A stretch of 54,367 nucleotides of DNA from Candidatus Babelota bacterium (GCA_013289515.1 JABCZU010000007.1:10560-64926); one strand, 5' to 3'; shown: positions 24,224-32,551, counted from the stretch's first letter. Numbers and translations: made by a program. The notes: generated by a model not told the origin, from the sequence alone.

Positions 24224-24979
24224 CTAGCAACCAAAAAAGGCATATGAAGCTTTTGTATGATAAGCCCAATAGCGGTCTCCATACGACCAATGCCAATACT
24301 CTGTAGGATAATTTACAAACCCAACTTTGATTAACACATCAGACATTATAATACGATACTTTTTTGCTTGAGCAGAGATTTTTGTAGAGCTCGTTTGACA
24401 AAGCGAGCCATCTAAGTCTTTCATCCAGTCCCCCACATTTATTCCCATATCTACAATCTCACCTTTTTCATTAATTAAATAAATATCAATAGCAGCTCCT
24501 GAACCATGGGGCGGTATATTACGAGATCCATCAAGATTTATTACTGGAGAGACAAATTTTGTTGTCTCTATAAAAAGCTCTTCGTAACTCCAAGCAGCAT
24601 ACTTTTTTTTTAGCTCACTATAACGATCATTAAAAATTTTTTCTTGTAATTGTAAACTGCGATAGCCTTCGTAAAGACAAAACTTTAAATTGCTGGGTAG
24701 TAACTTTTGTGCTTCTAACAATTTCTGATAAACACTCTGTCTTACTTTTGTATAGTCTGTATTATTAGGGATTTCTGGAGAAGGCCCAAACGCAATGCTG
24801 TTTTGATCTCTTAAGTCAATAAATGGATCGTGATTTTCTTTTATAGGTATAATTAGAATTCGAGGATCACTGATTAACATGATATCACTTTCAATGCATA
24901 AAAGAGCTTGTGTATATAATAATATTGTCAAAATAATAAGGCTTTTCCGTATCAAAGATTTGTTTATTGGGTGTATCAT
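24224..24979 (-). CDS. Exported D-Ala-D-Ala dipeptidase (VanX/DdpX family)
   Basis: 251 residues, signal peptide at about 1-29 (KSLIILTILLYTQALLC). M15D landmarks: LYEGYRSLQLQEKIF (Arg that fixes the substrate), PPHGSGAAIDIYL (zinc-binding H and D), TEYWHWSYGDRYWAY (catalytic E, zinc-binding H). The family cleaves D-alanyl-D-alanine, releasing D-Ala from peptidoglycan precursors, in the envelope here. Its start overlaps the stop of the upstream amine oxidase gene by 4 bp, so the two are coupled. Confidence 0.88.
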   Translation of the reverse strand: MIHPINKSLIRKSLIILTILLYTQALLCIESDIMLISDPRILIIPIKENHDPFIDLRDQNSIAFGPSPEIPNNTDYTKVRQSVYQKLLEAQKLLPSNLKFCLYEGYRSLQLQEKIFNDRYSELKKKYAAWSYEELFIETTKFVSPVINLDGSRNIPPHGSGAAIDIYLINEKGEIVDMGINVGDWMKDLDGSLCQTSSTKISAQAKKYRIIMSDVLIKVGFVNYPTEYWHWSYGDRYWAYHTKASYAFFGC

Positions 24980-26409
24980 GATTTTTCAATTATCTCCGCA
25001 GTCAGATTACCTGATTGGCATGCTGCTTCCATTGTTCCTGGAACATCAAGCAATGTTGAAACATGTTCTCCAGCAAAATAAAGTTGTTGATCAATTGGAG
25101 CAAAAAGAGCTTTGACTGTTACGTTATTATATTTCTGCAAAGCAGTAAGCAATGTCTCTTGCCCCGGCGCAATGTACGAATATGTGCCTTGAGCAAATGG
25201 ATCATTGGGCCAACTATATCCAACTGGACCAGAATATCTAGCAAATGATTCATCACGGGCCATAGTTGGGGTCTCCTGGGGTAAAGAATTTTGTTCAAAT
25301 CCACAGGCAAGAAGCGGTGCAGCTTGAGCATACGTTTGAGCAATGGTGTGTGGCAAAAATCGACTTGCTTGCCCAGTAAAATAGAGAGTTATCATTGTTT
25401 TAGCAAACGTGAAAATACCAAGATGATCATTAACAAAGATGGTCGATGTAGGAAAATTTCCAGAAAGAGGAACGATAATTTTAGCATTGCTTCCGTTGCG
25501 AATACTCCTAATCGCTGTAAGCTTGTCTTCTGGAATAACGTTCTCGCCAAACACAATATCATTATAAACTGGACAGGGTATTGCGAGAACCAAGATGTCT
25601 GCTGTCGTTGTAGATCCATTTTTAAATGTCAGAATATATTTGCTTTGTTTATTCCTTGTGATTGATGCCAATGGCATTTCCAGATGAACTCTATCACCAA
25701 GTTTTTTGGCAAGAGCCTCAGGTAGCTTGCTGTTGCCGTCATTAATGCGAGAGAAAAAGGTATCATTGTTTTGATGAGCTGCGCAAATACCACCCTGAAG
25801 CATATGATATAACGTTTCAACATACACGCTAGATAATTGATCAACTGATGCTCCTTCATATCCAGCAAGTCTTGTACTCAGGCATATCTTTAGAGGATCA
25901 TTTGATGTGAACAGTCGATCAAGCACATCACGCATGGATACGGAAGTTTTTTTAATAGCATAAAGCTGGTCTCTAAGCGTTTCTGAGTTAAAATCGTATT
26001 TTTTAATCAGTTCATGCACCGGCAACAGCATATTATTGTAATGAAAGATATGGTTGAAAGACGATGTGCTATGCAATAATTTCAATCCAAGCTCTTGTGC
26101 TAACTGCTTAATATTATCAGCACTGCCTCCATCCGCAATATTTTCTCCACCAAGTTCTGCAACGTTGCCATTAATAAAAGCTGATAATATTCTGCCCCCC
26201 ACGCGATTTCTTGCTTCATATACATGGATATCAAGACCTTTATTATAAAGGCGATATGCTGTTGTCAAGCCGGCAAGTCCAGCTCCAATTATAACAATTT
26301 TCTGGTTGACCTGATTTTCAGTCATATTTTGATACCGATCCAATGCTGCCATATGATTAAAAATTAAAAAAAGATAAAAAAATATACACATTCTCATTGG
26401 ATTTATCAT
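24976..26409 (-). CDS. Exported flavin amine oxidase
   Basis: 477 residues, signal peptide at about 1-22 (MCIFFYLFLIFNHMAALD). FAD-binding Rossmann motif KIVIIGAGLAGLTTAYRLYN, then VYEARNRVGGRI (the GGR motif of monoamine-oxidase-type enzymes) and AELGGENI. The C-terminal FAD contact LYFAGEHVSTLLDVPGTMEA is complete. The family oxidises primary and polyamines or L-amino acids. Export of a flavoenzyme usually needs folding before transport, but the twin-arginine motif is not visible. Coupled (ATGA overlap) to the dipeptidase gene downstream. Confidence 0.88.
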   Translation of the reverse strand: MINPMRMCIFFYLFLIFNHMAALDRYQNMTENQVNQKIVIIGAGLAGLTTAYRLYNKGLDIHVYEARNRVGGRILSAFINGNVAELGGENIADGGSADNIKQLAQELGLKLLHSTSSFNHIFHYNNMLLPVHELIKKYDFNSETLRDQLYAIKKTSVSMRDVLDRLFTSNDPLKICLSTRLAGYEGASVDQLSSVYVETLYHMLQGGICAAHQNNDTFFSRINDGNSKLPEALAKKLGDRVHLEMPLASITRNKQSKYILTFKNGSTTTADILVLAIPCPVYNDIVFGENVIPEDKLTAIRSIRNGSNAKIIVPLSGNFPTSTIFVNDHLGIFTFAKTMITLYFTGQASRFLPHTIAQTYAQAAPLLACGFEQNSLPQETPTMARDESFARYSGPVGYSWPNDPFAQGTYSYIAPGQETLLTALQKYNNVTVKALFAPIDQQLYFAGEHVSTLLDVPGTMEAACQSGNLTAEIIEKS

Positions 26410-26488
26410 GGTTGCTCCACATTCATAATCATTGTATAGTTAAAGAAGTATACACAAAATGTGGTAGCTACTCAAATTACGGATATTT

Positions 26489-26980
26489 ATGAAGCTAAAA
26501 ATTACACAGTTGTCACCTGGCGACTGGCAAGCATATCGAGATATACGCCTTGAAGCGTTAAAAAGTGACCCACTGGCATTCGGTGGCACATATGAAGAGG
26601 AATGTGAGAAAACAGAGGCGCAATGGCGTAGTTTTATGGCCAATATGTGGTTTGCGCTGGCAGATGATAATGTTGTTGGCATGATAGGCTTATTACGCGA
26701 TACCGGCTTTACAGGCGGCCATCGAGCACATCTTATTTCCATGTGGGTTAAGCCAGCATATCGCGGACAAGGAATAGGCAAGCAATTGGTGCAATACCTG
26801 CAAGAACTTGCGAAGACATGCAGCATACTCAAATTCTATTTGCATGTGACAAGCACACAAGAGGCTGCTATTACGTTATACGAGTCAGTTGGTTTTAAAA
26901 AAGTTGGAGTGCTTAAAAGGCATACTCGTGATGAGAATAATTATTACGACACATATCTCATGGAATGGCATGCTAAATGA
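26489..26980 (+). CDS. GNAT N-acetyltransferase
   Basis: 163 residues. Starts KLKITQLSPGDWQAYRDIRLEAL; acetyl-CoA site HLISMWVKPAYRGQGIGKQLVQYL at about 90-113; later LHVTSTQEAAITLYESVGFKKVG. Complete GNAT fold, cytoplasmic. The substrate is not evident. The last codons overlap the start of an exported hydrolase (ATGA), so the two form an operon. Confidence 0.9.
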   Translation: MKLKITQLSPGDWQAYRDIRLEALKSDPLAFGGTYEEECEKTEAQWRSFMANMWFALADDNVVGMIGLLRDTGFTGGHRAHLISMWVKPAYRGQGIGKQLVQYLQELAKTCSILKFYLHVTSTQEAAITLYESVGFKKVGVLKRHTRDENNYYDTYLMEWHAK

Positions 26981-28224
26981 AAACGTTGCATATAATTGTG
27001 CTTGGTGTATTGTGCTGTCCGTTGTTTATTTGTGCGATTGTTATATCCCCCTATTTTTTTCCCGTACACTTCCCACAACCTACCGGACCTTTTGGCGTTG
27101 GAACGCAAACGCAGTGTCTCACCATGCCGCATGAACAAGAATGGCATAGTCCTCATGCTGATCAAAAGCGTGAGCTTGTTATTCAATGGTGGTACCCAAC
27201 AGATAAGAAAGTACGTAAGGCAACTATGCCATGGGCTCCAGAATGGGTTGCCCTCTTAGAGAGACATCATAGTATTTGTAAGCTTCTTGCATTAGACAAC
27301 ATATATACATACGCCCAAGAGCATGCACCGCTAGCAACAGCAAATGGCCATTATCCCGTTATTATATACTCTCATGGGCTTGGGCATGGTGTTCTTAATG
27401 ATAATACGGCATTGTGCGAAGAGCTTGCTAGCACTGGATATGTTGTGATAAGTGTTAGTCATCCGTATGCAAGCGCTGTGGTGCGGTTTCCTGATGGACG
27501 AGAAATTAAAAATACTATCAATACTGACGTATTACCCTATACAGAGCGACAAACCTTGGCAACAAAGGAGATGGAGTTGTGGATTACGGATATAAGATAT
27601 GTCCTTGATTATCTTGAAACACTTGCTACTCACCATACGCCATCGATCATTTTTAATGGTCATTTAGATCTACGGCACATTGGTATCTTTGGCCATTCAT
27701 TTGGTGGTGCTGCGGCCGTTCAAATGTGCCGCCGTGACCATCGTTGCAAAGCATGTATTAATATGGATGGCAAGCTCTATGGTCAACAGCCAACGTCACC
27801 ATTTCATAAACCATGTATGTTGTTGCTTGCCAGTGAATCGATAAAGCCATCATCATTATCTGAACAAGAAATTCTTAAGCGCTATCAAACTCATGAAAAC
27901 TATGAAGTTTCATGTAAAGAGCATGGGCCAGCATTCGATGAACTGGTATGTGCCATAGGTAGAGATGCCTATAAAATCACTATTAACGGTACGGGGCATG
28001 GGGCTTTTTCTGATCTAGCGCTTGTCAAAAAACATTCATTGCTTATGCGATTGTTACCTATGGAAACGGGATTGCTTAATGTGAGCCGTTCCCATGAGAT
28101 TATTAAGGCATACGTTTGTGATTTTTTTGATAGGTACCTGAAAGGAAAGAGCTCAGCATTGTTGGATAATCAGATAGCACGATACCCAGAGGCTGAAATT
28201 CGGTCATATAAGAGCATTGAATAG
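26977..28224 (+). CDS. Exported alpha/beta hydrolase, PAF-acetylhydrolase-like
   Basis: 415 residues, signal or anchor at 1-28. FPVHFPQPTGPFGVGTQT precedes the hydrolase core. Strand and oxyanion region YPVIIYSHGLGHGV, helix with DIRYVLDYLETL, nucleophile elbow GIFGHSFGGAAAVQMCRRD (Ser in GHSFGG), acid region INMDGKLYG, and late His in GTGHGAFSDLAL. The order is that of plasma PAF-acetylhydrolase-type lipases/esterases. Two relatives are at 48397..50658 and 50701..51933. C-terminus HEIIKAYVCDFFDRYLKGK is shared with them. Confidence 0.88.
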   Translation: MKTLHIIVLGVLCCPLFICAIVISPYFFPVHFPQPTGPFGVGTQTQCLTMPHEQEWHSPHADQKRELVIQWWYPTDKKVRKATMPWAPEWVALLERHHSICKLLALDNIYTYAQEHAPLATANGHYPVIIYSHGLGHGVLNDNTALCEELASTGYVVISVSHPYASAVVRFPDGREIKNTINTDVLPYTERQTLATKEMELWITDIRYVLDYLETLATHHTPSIIFNGHLDLRHIGIFGHSFGGAAAVQMCRRDHRCKACINMDGKLYGQQPTSPFHKPCMLLLASESIKPSSLSEQEILKRYQTHENYEVSCKEHGPAFDELVCAIGRDAYKITINGTGHGAFSDLALVKKHSLLMRLLPMETGLLNVSRSHEIIKAYVCDFFDRYLKGKSSALLDNQIARYPEAEIRSYKSIE

Positions 28225-28235
28225 GGGGCACATTG

Positions 28236-28889
28236 ATGAAAAAAGTTTTTTGGGAAAATCCCTACCAACATACATTGATAACACGTGTTACATCGGTGCA
28301 TGGTAACGAAGTGTTTTTTGATGAAACCATAGCCTATTCTTTTGCGGGAGGCCAAGAAAGTGATAAAGCAACAGTAAATGGAATTCCTATTGGTGGCTCT
28401 CGCATGGAAGGCAATCTCATTTATTACACACTGCCAGCTGGCCATAACCTATCGCAAGGTGACACAGTTACCATGATCATTGATTGGCCAAGGCGCAATC
28501 GTCTCATGCGCTTACATTTTGCAGCAGAGTTAGTGCTTGAAATTGTAACACAGAAGTTTCATCTCGAAAAAGTTGGTGCTCATATTGCTGAAACAAAATC
28601 ACGTATTGATTTTAAATCTGATACCAATATCTCAACGGTCTTTGATGCGATTTTGACCGAGTACAACGCTATTATCAATAATGATTTACCTATTGAAAAG
28701 GGTTATTCAGACCTTGCCAATCAGCGTCGCTACTGGAAAATTGATGGCTTTGCGCAAGTGCCATGTGGAGGTACACATGTTAACTCTACTGCAGAGGTTG
28801 GCTATGTAGTGCTCAAGCGTGAGCGGCCGGGCAAGGGTATTGAGCGCGTTGAGATTAGGCTTGTTGATGACACCGCATCTTCGGTGTAG
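28236..28889 (+). CDS. Alanyl-tRNA editing protein (AlaX-like)
   Basis: 217 residues, start ATG at 28236 with GGGGG in front. It matches the bacterial AlaX-like family throughout: WENPYQHTLITRVTSVHGNE, YSFAGGQESDKATVNGIPI, RLMRLHFAAELVLEIVTQKF, VGAHIAETKSRIDF and the metal-binding CGGTHVNSTAEVGYV. It hydrolyses mischarged Ser/Gly-tRNA(Ala). HxxxE in place of the AlaRS HxxxH is usual for this subfamily. Last gene before element 2, followed by a terminator. Confidence 0.92.
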   Translation: MKKVFWENPYQHTLITRVTSVHGNEVFFDETIAYSFAGGQESDKATVNGIPIGGSRMEGNLIYYTLPAGHNLSQGDTVTMIIDWPRRNRLMRLHFAAELVLEIVTQKFHLEKVGAHIAETKSRIDFKSDTNISTVFDAILTEYNAIINNDLPIEKGYSDLANQRRYWKIDGFAQVPCGGTHVNSTAEVGYVVLKRERPGKGIERVEIRLVDDTASSV

Positions 28890-28903
28890 CCGTACTTTTT
28901 TTG
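28871..28903 (+). terminator. Terminator of the editing-protein gene
   Basis: Stem CACCG/CGGTG followed after a few bases by TTTTTTT. The T run merges with the presumed left end of element 2. Confidence 0.55.
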
Positions 28904-28920
28904 CTAGAGACACGCTAATA

Positions 28921-28948
28921 TGATATGATCATTGCAATGATCATATCA
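28921..28948. repeat. Perfect 28-bp palindrome
   Basis: Half-site TGATATGATCATTG (28921-28934) followed directly by its exact reverse complement. It lies at the left end of element 2, 39 bp before the first gene. It could be an operator for the first operon, a recombinase or terminal recognition site, or a hairpin at the 5' end of the transcript. Confidence 0.95.
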
Positions 28949-28987
28949 CTATATTGGTTATGTCTAAAGAAGCAAAAAGGGGCGGGT

Positions 28988-29716
28988 ATGGAAAAAGATC
29001 TGAATCAAATCACTCAACAGGATACTGCTGGTCAAGCAACTACAACAACTGTTACCTGGGAAGCCAAGTGGTGGGGTGATCGAAGAGCTATTGAGACTGA
29101 ACGTGTTAATTTGCTACGTGAAAGGGGTGCTAAAGAGAATGTGCCACTTACGTATGAACAGGACCATGATCCAAAGAGTGGACAAACTAACGTAAGACCC
29201 CAGCTTGATATAGGTCAATCGACCATTAAGGATGATGCGTTATTAAGCCAAGCAACTCTGTGTGCCGCATTTGGGTCAGCAAACAGCGCGTATCTTGCCA
29301 TGGCATCAAATCAAGTAATCAACGCCCAATTTTCTGGCCAGTGTAAGGATGCTGCTAGCCTTGCCACTGCTACCGTAGGAGCTCTTGTCTCTATGAATCC
29401 CCAAGACATTATAGAGGGTCAGCTATGCAGCAGGTTGTTAGTGCTTGCAAACCAATACAATGAGTACATGAGAAGAGCTGCATTACCGGATCAATCTACC
29501 GATGGGGCTGAGAGAAACATTAATCGTGCTACCAAGCTTATGCGTTTGTACAACGAGACGCTTGATACTTTGAGCAAATATCGTCGTAAAGGTGAGCAAC
29601 GAGTGGTGGTACAACATGTTAATGTGAATAACGGTGGTCAGGCAGTAGTGGCTGGTCATCTTGACCGGGGCGAGGGTTCAGCAACAAAAAGTGAAGGTGT
29701 ACCCCATGCCAATTAA
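28988..29716 (+). CDS. HGGK-module protein A (element 2)
   Basis: 242 residues from the ATG at 28988 (GGGGCGGG upstream). Two helical blocks are separated by a charged linker. The distinctive C-terminus LMRLYNETLDTLSKYRRKGE, QRVVVQHVNVNNGGQAVVAG resembles the tail of proteins found beside HGGXSTG-domain genes in many bacterial islands. A shorter homologue at 42448..42861 has LLRLSHHALDMLQRYRSRNQ and AVLVANGQ. First of three overlapping genes. Function unknown; a DNA-packaging or nucleoprotein role is a guess. Confidence 0.75.
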   Translation: MEKDLNQITQQDTAGQATTTTVTWEAKWWGDRRAIETERVNLLRERGAKENVPLTYEQDHDPKSGQTNVRPQLDIGQSTIKDDALLSQATLCAAFGSANSAYLAMASNQVINAQFSGQCKDAASLATATVGALVSMNPQDIIEGQLCSRLLVLANQYNEYMRRAALPDQSTDGAERNINRATKLMRLYNETLDTLSKYRRKGEQRVVVQHVNVNNGGQAVVAGHLDRGEGSATKSEGVPHAN

Positions 29717-29969
29717 TTCAAGCGTACAGCTCTGTGGTGCCAAGGCTAGACAGAACAATCATCAACCATGCCGCCAGCCAGCAATGCGCGCTAAAAATCG
29801 ATGTAGGTTGCATGGTGGCAAAGCAACTGGACCAAAGACATTAGCTGGCAAGAAGCATGCTGCTCAAGCGAATCTTAAATACGGTCGCTACACAAATACA
29901 GCAATCCTTGAAAGAAAGTACATGCAAGAGCTGATGCGCTGGAGAGATGATCTTCATGAACTCAGTTAA
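29706..29969 (+). CDS. HGGXSTG-domain protein (element 2)
   Basis: 87 residues, overlapping the previous gene by 11 bp. Cys/His cluster LCGAKARQNNHQPCRQPAM, KNRCRLHGGKATGPKTLAG, then KYGRYTNTAILERKYMQELM. The C..C...C..HGGK pattern looks like a small metal-binding or nucleic-acid-binding motif. HGGXSTG-domain proteins are common in prophages and genomic islands with no assigned function. The homologue at 42891..43130 keeps CGARAK, PCRH, GRCHYHGGK and NGRYTKLARMER. Confidence 0.82.
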   Translation: MPINSSVQLCGAKARQNNHQPCRQPAMRAKNRCRLHGGKATGPKTLAGKKHAAQANLKYGRYTNTAILERKYMQELMRWRDDLHELS

Positions 29970-30477
29970 AGCGCAAACAATACATAAGCAGCTGTGGGAT
30001 CAAACTAATTATCGTATCACGACAGTGCCCTCGCAGACAAAACTTGTTAGCAAGCAAGGGCTTCTAAAATCATGGAAGTCTCTTGATACTGATTTGACCT
30101 TTCTGGAAGGGATCGCCATTGCCTTGGTAGATTGGCTTGATGATGATGAGAGTGCGCTAACAATAACACAATTTCTTGTCCTTAAGCGGATTCTTCCAAC
30201 CCAGTGGAAGCGATGGCTAGAGGCGTCTGAAGATCTACGCAATGCGCGAGAGTTTGCCATGATGGTTATTGGTAATCGCCGTGAAATCGGCGCCCTTACC
30301 TTTCGCCTCAACGCAAACATGATGATACAATCAATGCCAATGTACGACGATGACTGGAAAGAGCTTACTGTGTGGCGGGCGGGACTTAAGAATATGGGTA
30401 AAGAAGAAAGCCGTGGTTCGGTTAGAGTTATGGTAGAGGAAATACCAAGCTCACCATCAGCGCCAGGTAAAAGGTAG
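29956..30477 (+). CDS. HGGK-module protein C (element 2)
   Basis: 173 residues from the ATG at 29956 (GGAG 9 bp upstream), overlapping the HGGK gene by 14 bp. Helical middle FLVLKRILPTQWKRWLEASE, DLRNAREFAMMVIGNRREIG, ANMMIQSMPMYDDDWKELT. The homologue at 43127..43618 shows the same plan (FAEFSQHSEYFSSAYDTALR, LALEMLPLYDPEYRKWL). The order 'helical block, short arm, M-P-Y-D-W' recalls phage DNA-packaging (small-terminase-like) proteins, but that is a weak resemblance. Confidence 0.7.
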   Translation: MNSVKAQTIHKQLWDQTNYRITTVPSQTKLVSKQGLLKSWKSLDTDLTFLEGIAIALVDWLDDDESALTITQFLVLKRILPTQWKRWLEASEDLRNAREFAMMVIGNRREIGALTFRLNANMMIQSMPMYDDDWKELTVWRAGLKNMGKEESRGSVRVMVEEIPSSPSAPGKR

Positions 30478-30485
30478 TAGGTCTT

Positions 30486-30506
30486 GCAGTATGGCCCGTA
30501 TACTGC
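30486..30506. repeat. Hairpin between convergent genes
   Basis: GCAGTAT-7 bases-ATACTGC, perfect 7-bp arms, no T tract. It lies after the HGGK module. Confidence 0.6.
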
Positions 30507-30605
30507 AGAAGAAAGCAATGTGAAAATGTAAGTGTATGTTGGCTATGATGGCACATATGATTGATCTGATGAGGTCGTGTAAAGATGAACTTTAGGGACA
30601 ATTTT

Positions 30606-31643
30606 TTACATGTATCCTTTGTCTGTGGGAGAGGATAGCTCATCATCATCATTCAACAAATATTTGAGATTGTATTTTTTAAGTGATGCAAGCTCCTTAG
30701 CTAGGTTTCTAGGATTAATAATTATTGGAAGCTCTTCAAGAATTACGGGCCACTCTCTGCGAGCGATCGTATCAGTTTTATGGTTTTCAAATAAGATAGC
30801 TACAATCTGGCCTTTTATGCTTACCTTTGTACCTTCAAAAATCTTTGCTGTTGTATATCTTTTACATTTAGTATCAACTTGTATAAGTTTGCCAGGTTGC
30901 GCCTTTGTGATTTTTTCTATCAAATTCCACCGCTCAGAGATACTATTGTCTAGTTTTCTTTTTGATGGAGTGCTTTTCAAGATATATCCCGTTGTCTCTT
31001 CACCCTTTGTCCATACAATAAGTAAAAGCCAAAGCTTTGTACCATGTAGATCCTTACCAACGAATGATGCTTCAATGGAATAGGGGCTTGTTGTATTAAC
31101 TGGTATTTGAGGGGAGATGCGTGGCTTTTGGTTGGCAAGATTTTGATATGTATACAAATCATAGCACAGGATCTCGAGGGCTCCTTTCAGGCTTTTCAAA
31201 TTTAGAAAGCCGTCACTGTTTGTGTTGGTATCTGTTCCTGGCTGCCTAACATTGGATATTCTAACGTTGTGCATTTCAACCCAGAATTCATGATGCTGTA
31301 TAGAATCCATTGGGTATTGCTGTAGAAGTTTATGATTCTCATAATCTGATTCATTAAACGGAAGGTCTGAGGTTTGCCAGTATTTTGCTGCGAAAAAAAG
31401 TAATGCAAAGGCATACCACGGTTTGTCTGCTGAAGAAAGGTCATTAAATTCTGCAAGAGCGCCTTCTTTGCTCCATCGGTGCTGTAAGTCATGATCAGTC
31501 TTATTTATCTGCGGCATAACTTTGTCAAAAAGTATCCTGAAGCTCTCATACCCTGTTGCTGCGATAGATTGATCCGCAAGATTACCAAGTTCAGCAAACG
31601 GCTTTTTTAGACGCTTTGAATAAAAATTTTGTGAACCTGGCAT
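30606..31643 (-). CDS. Unknown cargo protein of element 2
   Basis: 345 residues, the only minus-strand gene of element 2, with its own divergent promoter region (31644-31840). No signal peptide or membrane segment. N-terminal helical half (LFDKVMPQINKTDHDLQHRW; YAFALLFFAAKYWQTSDLPF), C-terminal half richer in strands and Lys (LLLIVWTKGEETTGYILKST; VSIKGQIVAILFENHKTDTI), ending LKYLLNDDDELSSPTDKGYM. I recognise no family. A single inverted gene in a satellite-like element is often interference or defence cargo, so it deserves a structure-based search. Confidence 0.75.
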   Translation of the reverse strand: MPGSQNFYSKRLKKPFAELGNLADQSIAATGYESFRILFDKVMPQINKTDHDLQHRWSKEGALAEFNDLSSADKPWYAFALLFFAAKYWQTSDLPFNESDYENHKLLQQYPMDSIQHHEFWVEMHNVRISNVRQPGTDTNTNSDGFLNLKSLKGALEILCYDLYTYQNLANQKPRISPQIPVNTTSPYSIEASFVGKDLHGTKLWLLLIVWTKGEETTGYILKSTPSKRKLDNSISERWNLIEKITKAQPGKLIQVDTKCKRYTTAKIFEGTKVSIKGQIVAILFENHKTDTIARREWPVILEELPIIINPRNLAKELASLKKYNLKYLLNDDDELSSPTDKGYM

Positions 31644-31747
31644 GTTGTCTCATCACTCTATAAAACCTTACAAAAGTATAATCTTAACCTAAAGGCGTAT
31701 TGTTGGCTAGTGCTAAGCATCGAATGATACAACAATTGCTCAAGAAA

Positions 31748-31801
31748 AAATTCCCGACGATTTCCCGTATCTTGACAAGATAAATTCCTGCGTATTTCCC
31801 A
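31748..31801. promoter_or_regulatory. Iteron-like repeats around a 15-bp palindrome (candidate origin/operator)
   Basis: Two 20-bp direct repeats (31748-31767 AAATTCCCGACG then ATTTCCCG; 31782-31801 AAATTCCTGCGT then ATTTCCCA; 15/20 identical) flank the perfect palindrome TATCTTGACAAGATA (31768-31782), which contains a consensus -35 TTGACA. It lies between the divergent cargo gene and the replication genes. The rest of the 31644-32087 gap holds only a 66-codon frame from 31841 (MHYKKNITDPYLRLTTIA) without a ribosome site, which I cannot support as a gene. Confidence 0.6.
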
Positions 31802-32053
31802 CCAGGCGGCAATGGGCTGTCTTTCCATTAATCTATTACCATGCATTACAAAAAAAATATCACCGACCCTTATCTTCGTTTAACCACTATAGCAACTGCG
31901 GAAGATGCAGCCCTCTTTGCCTTCTTCGCGCTGCTCCATAAAGTTGATCAGCGAAATAGGCGGTTAGTTGGTGATGGTAATGGTAGTCGAAAAGAAGAAT
32001 GTATGGTGCGCTCAGCCAGTGTGGCTAAGCCAAGTAGTTAAAAAAAATAAAAA

Positions 32054-32071
32054 GGCCGACATGAATCGGCC
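32054..32071 (-). terminator. GC hairpin just before 32088; reads as a minus-strand terminator
   Basis: GGCCGA-CATGAA-TCGGCC. On the minus strand it is followed by TTTTTATTTTTTT, a classical intrinsic terminator. On the plus strand it is a 5'-leader hairpin 16 bp before the start codon. Confidence 0.6.
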
Positions 32072-32087
32072 AGAAAGTGAGTTTGTT

Positions 32088-32459
32088 ATGTCTTATTTTA
32101 ACAGAGATAAAGATTTAGCACAAAGCAGGAACATCGATTTACCTGGCTATTTTGAGAAAGATATGCGTGGAGCCCTTCATGATCTTACTACAACAAAGCT
32201 AATGCTTCTTGCGCAACGAATTGAGCTTGGTTATGGATCGTTCACTATAAAGGCGTTTTTAGATGTTGTGCCAGCAATTGATGATGAAAATGCAGCTGAA
32301 ATCATAGTACAACAAGCAAACCTAATGATTCTTCGTGCAACTGAAAATGCTTTATTACGCGAATGTATTGAGATAAAAGGGAGATTGCTAGAGGCTATCC
32401 GCCAAATTAATAGGCATGGGAATGTATCACCTGCTCGATTTGTTGGAGTAAAGAAATGA
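32088..32459 (+). CDS. Small protein homologous to the N-terminal domain of the next replication protein
   Basis: 123 residues from the ATG at 32088. Residues 27-95 (LTTTKLMLLAQRIELGYGSF; TIKAFLDVVPAIDDENAAEI) match residues 19-85 of the DUF5906 protein downstream (EQEQLLIQQKEALGFGSEVT; VECFLSIMPCEEYGQAVN). It is therefore a stand-alone copy of that domain, perhaps an oligomerisation or loading partner. C-terminal helix with IEIKGRLLEAIRQINRHG. Same operon, 92 bp upstream of the large gene. Confidence 0.75.
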   Translation: MSYFNRDKDLAQSRNIDLPGYFEKDMRGALHDLTTTKLMLLAQRIELGYGSFTIKAFLDVVPAIDDENAAEIIVQQANLMILRATENALLRECIEIKGRLLEAIRQINRHGNVSPARFVGVKK

Positions 32460-32513
32460 TTGCCAGAAGGTGAGGTTCTAGACCTATGAAATAGATGGTA
32501 TGAAAATAGAAAA

Positions 32514-32534
32514 GGGCCAAACTTCCGTTGGCCC
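32514..32534 (-). terminator. GC hairpin just before 32552; reads as a minus-strand terminator
   Basis: GGGCCAA-ACTTCCG-TTGGCCC. Minus strand continues TTTTCTATTTT. It has the same layout as the hairpin before 32088, 17 bp ahead of the start codon on the plus strand. Confidence 0.6.
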
Positions 32535-32551
32535 TCAAAATAAGGATTTAT

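Noticed and set aside
28505-28560. HxxxE instead of HxxxH in the editing protein looked like a lost metal ligand
   Set aside because: RLMRLHFAAELVLE is the usual sequence of the bacterial AlaX-like subfamily, so it is normal.
31841-32041. 66-codon frame before 32088
   Set aside because: No ribosome site; it ends beside the hairpin; composition does not look coding.
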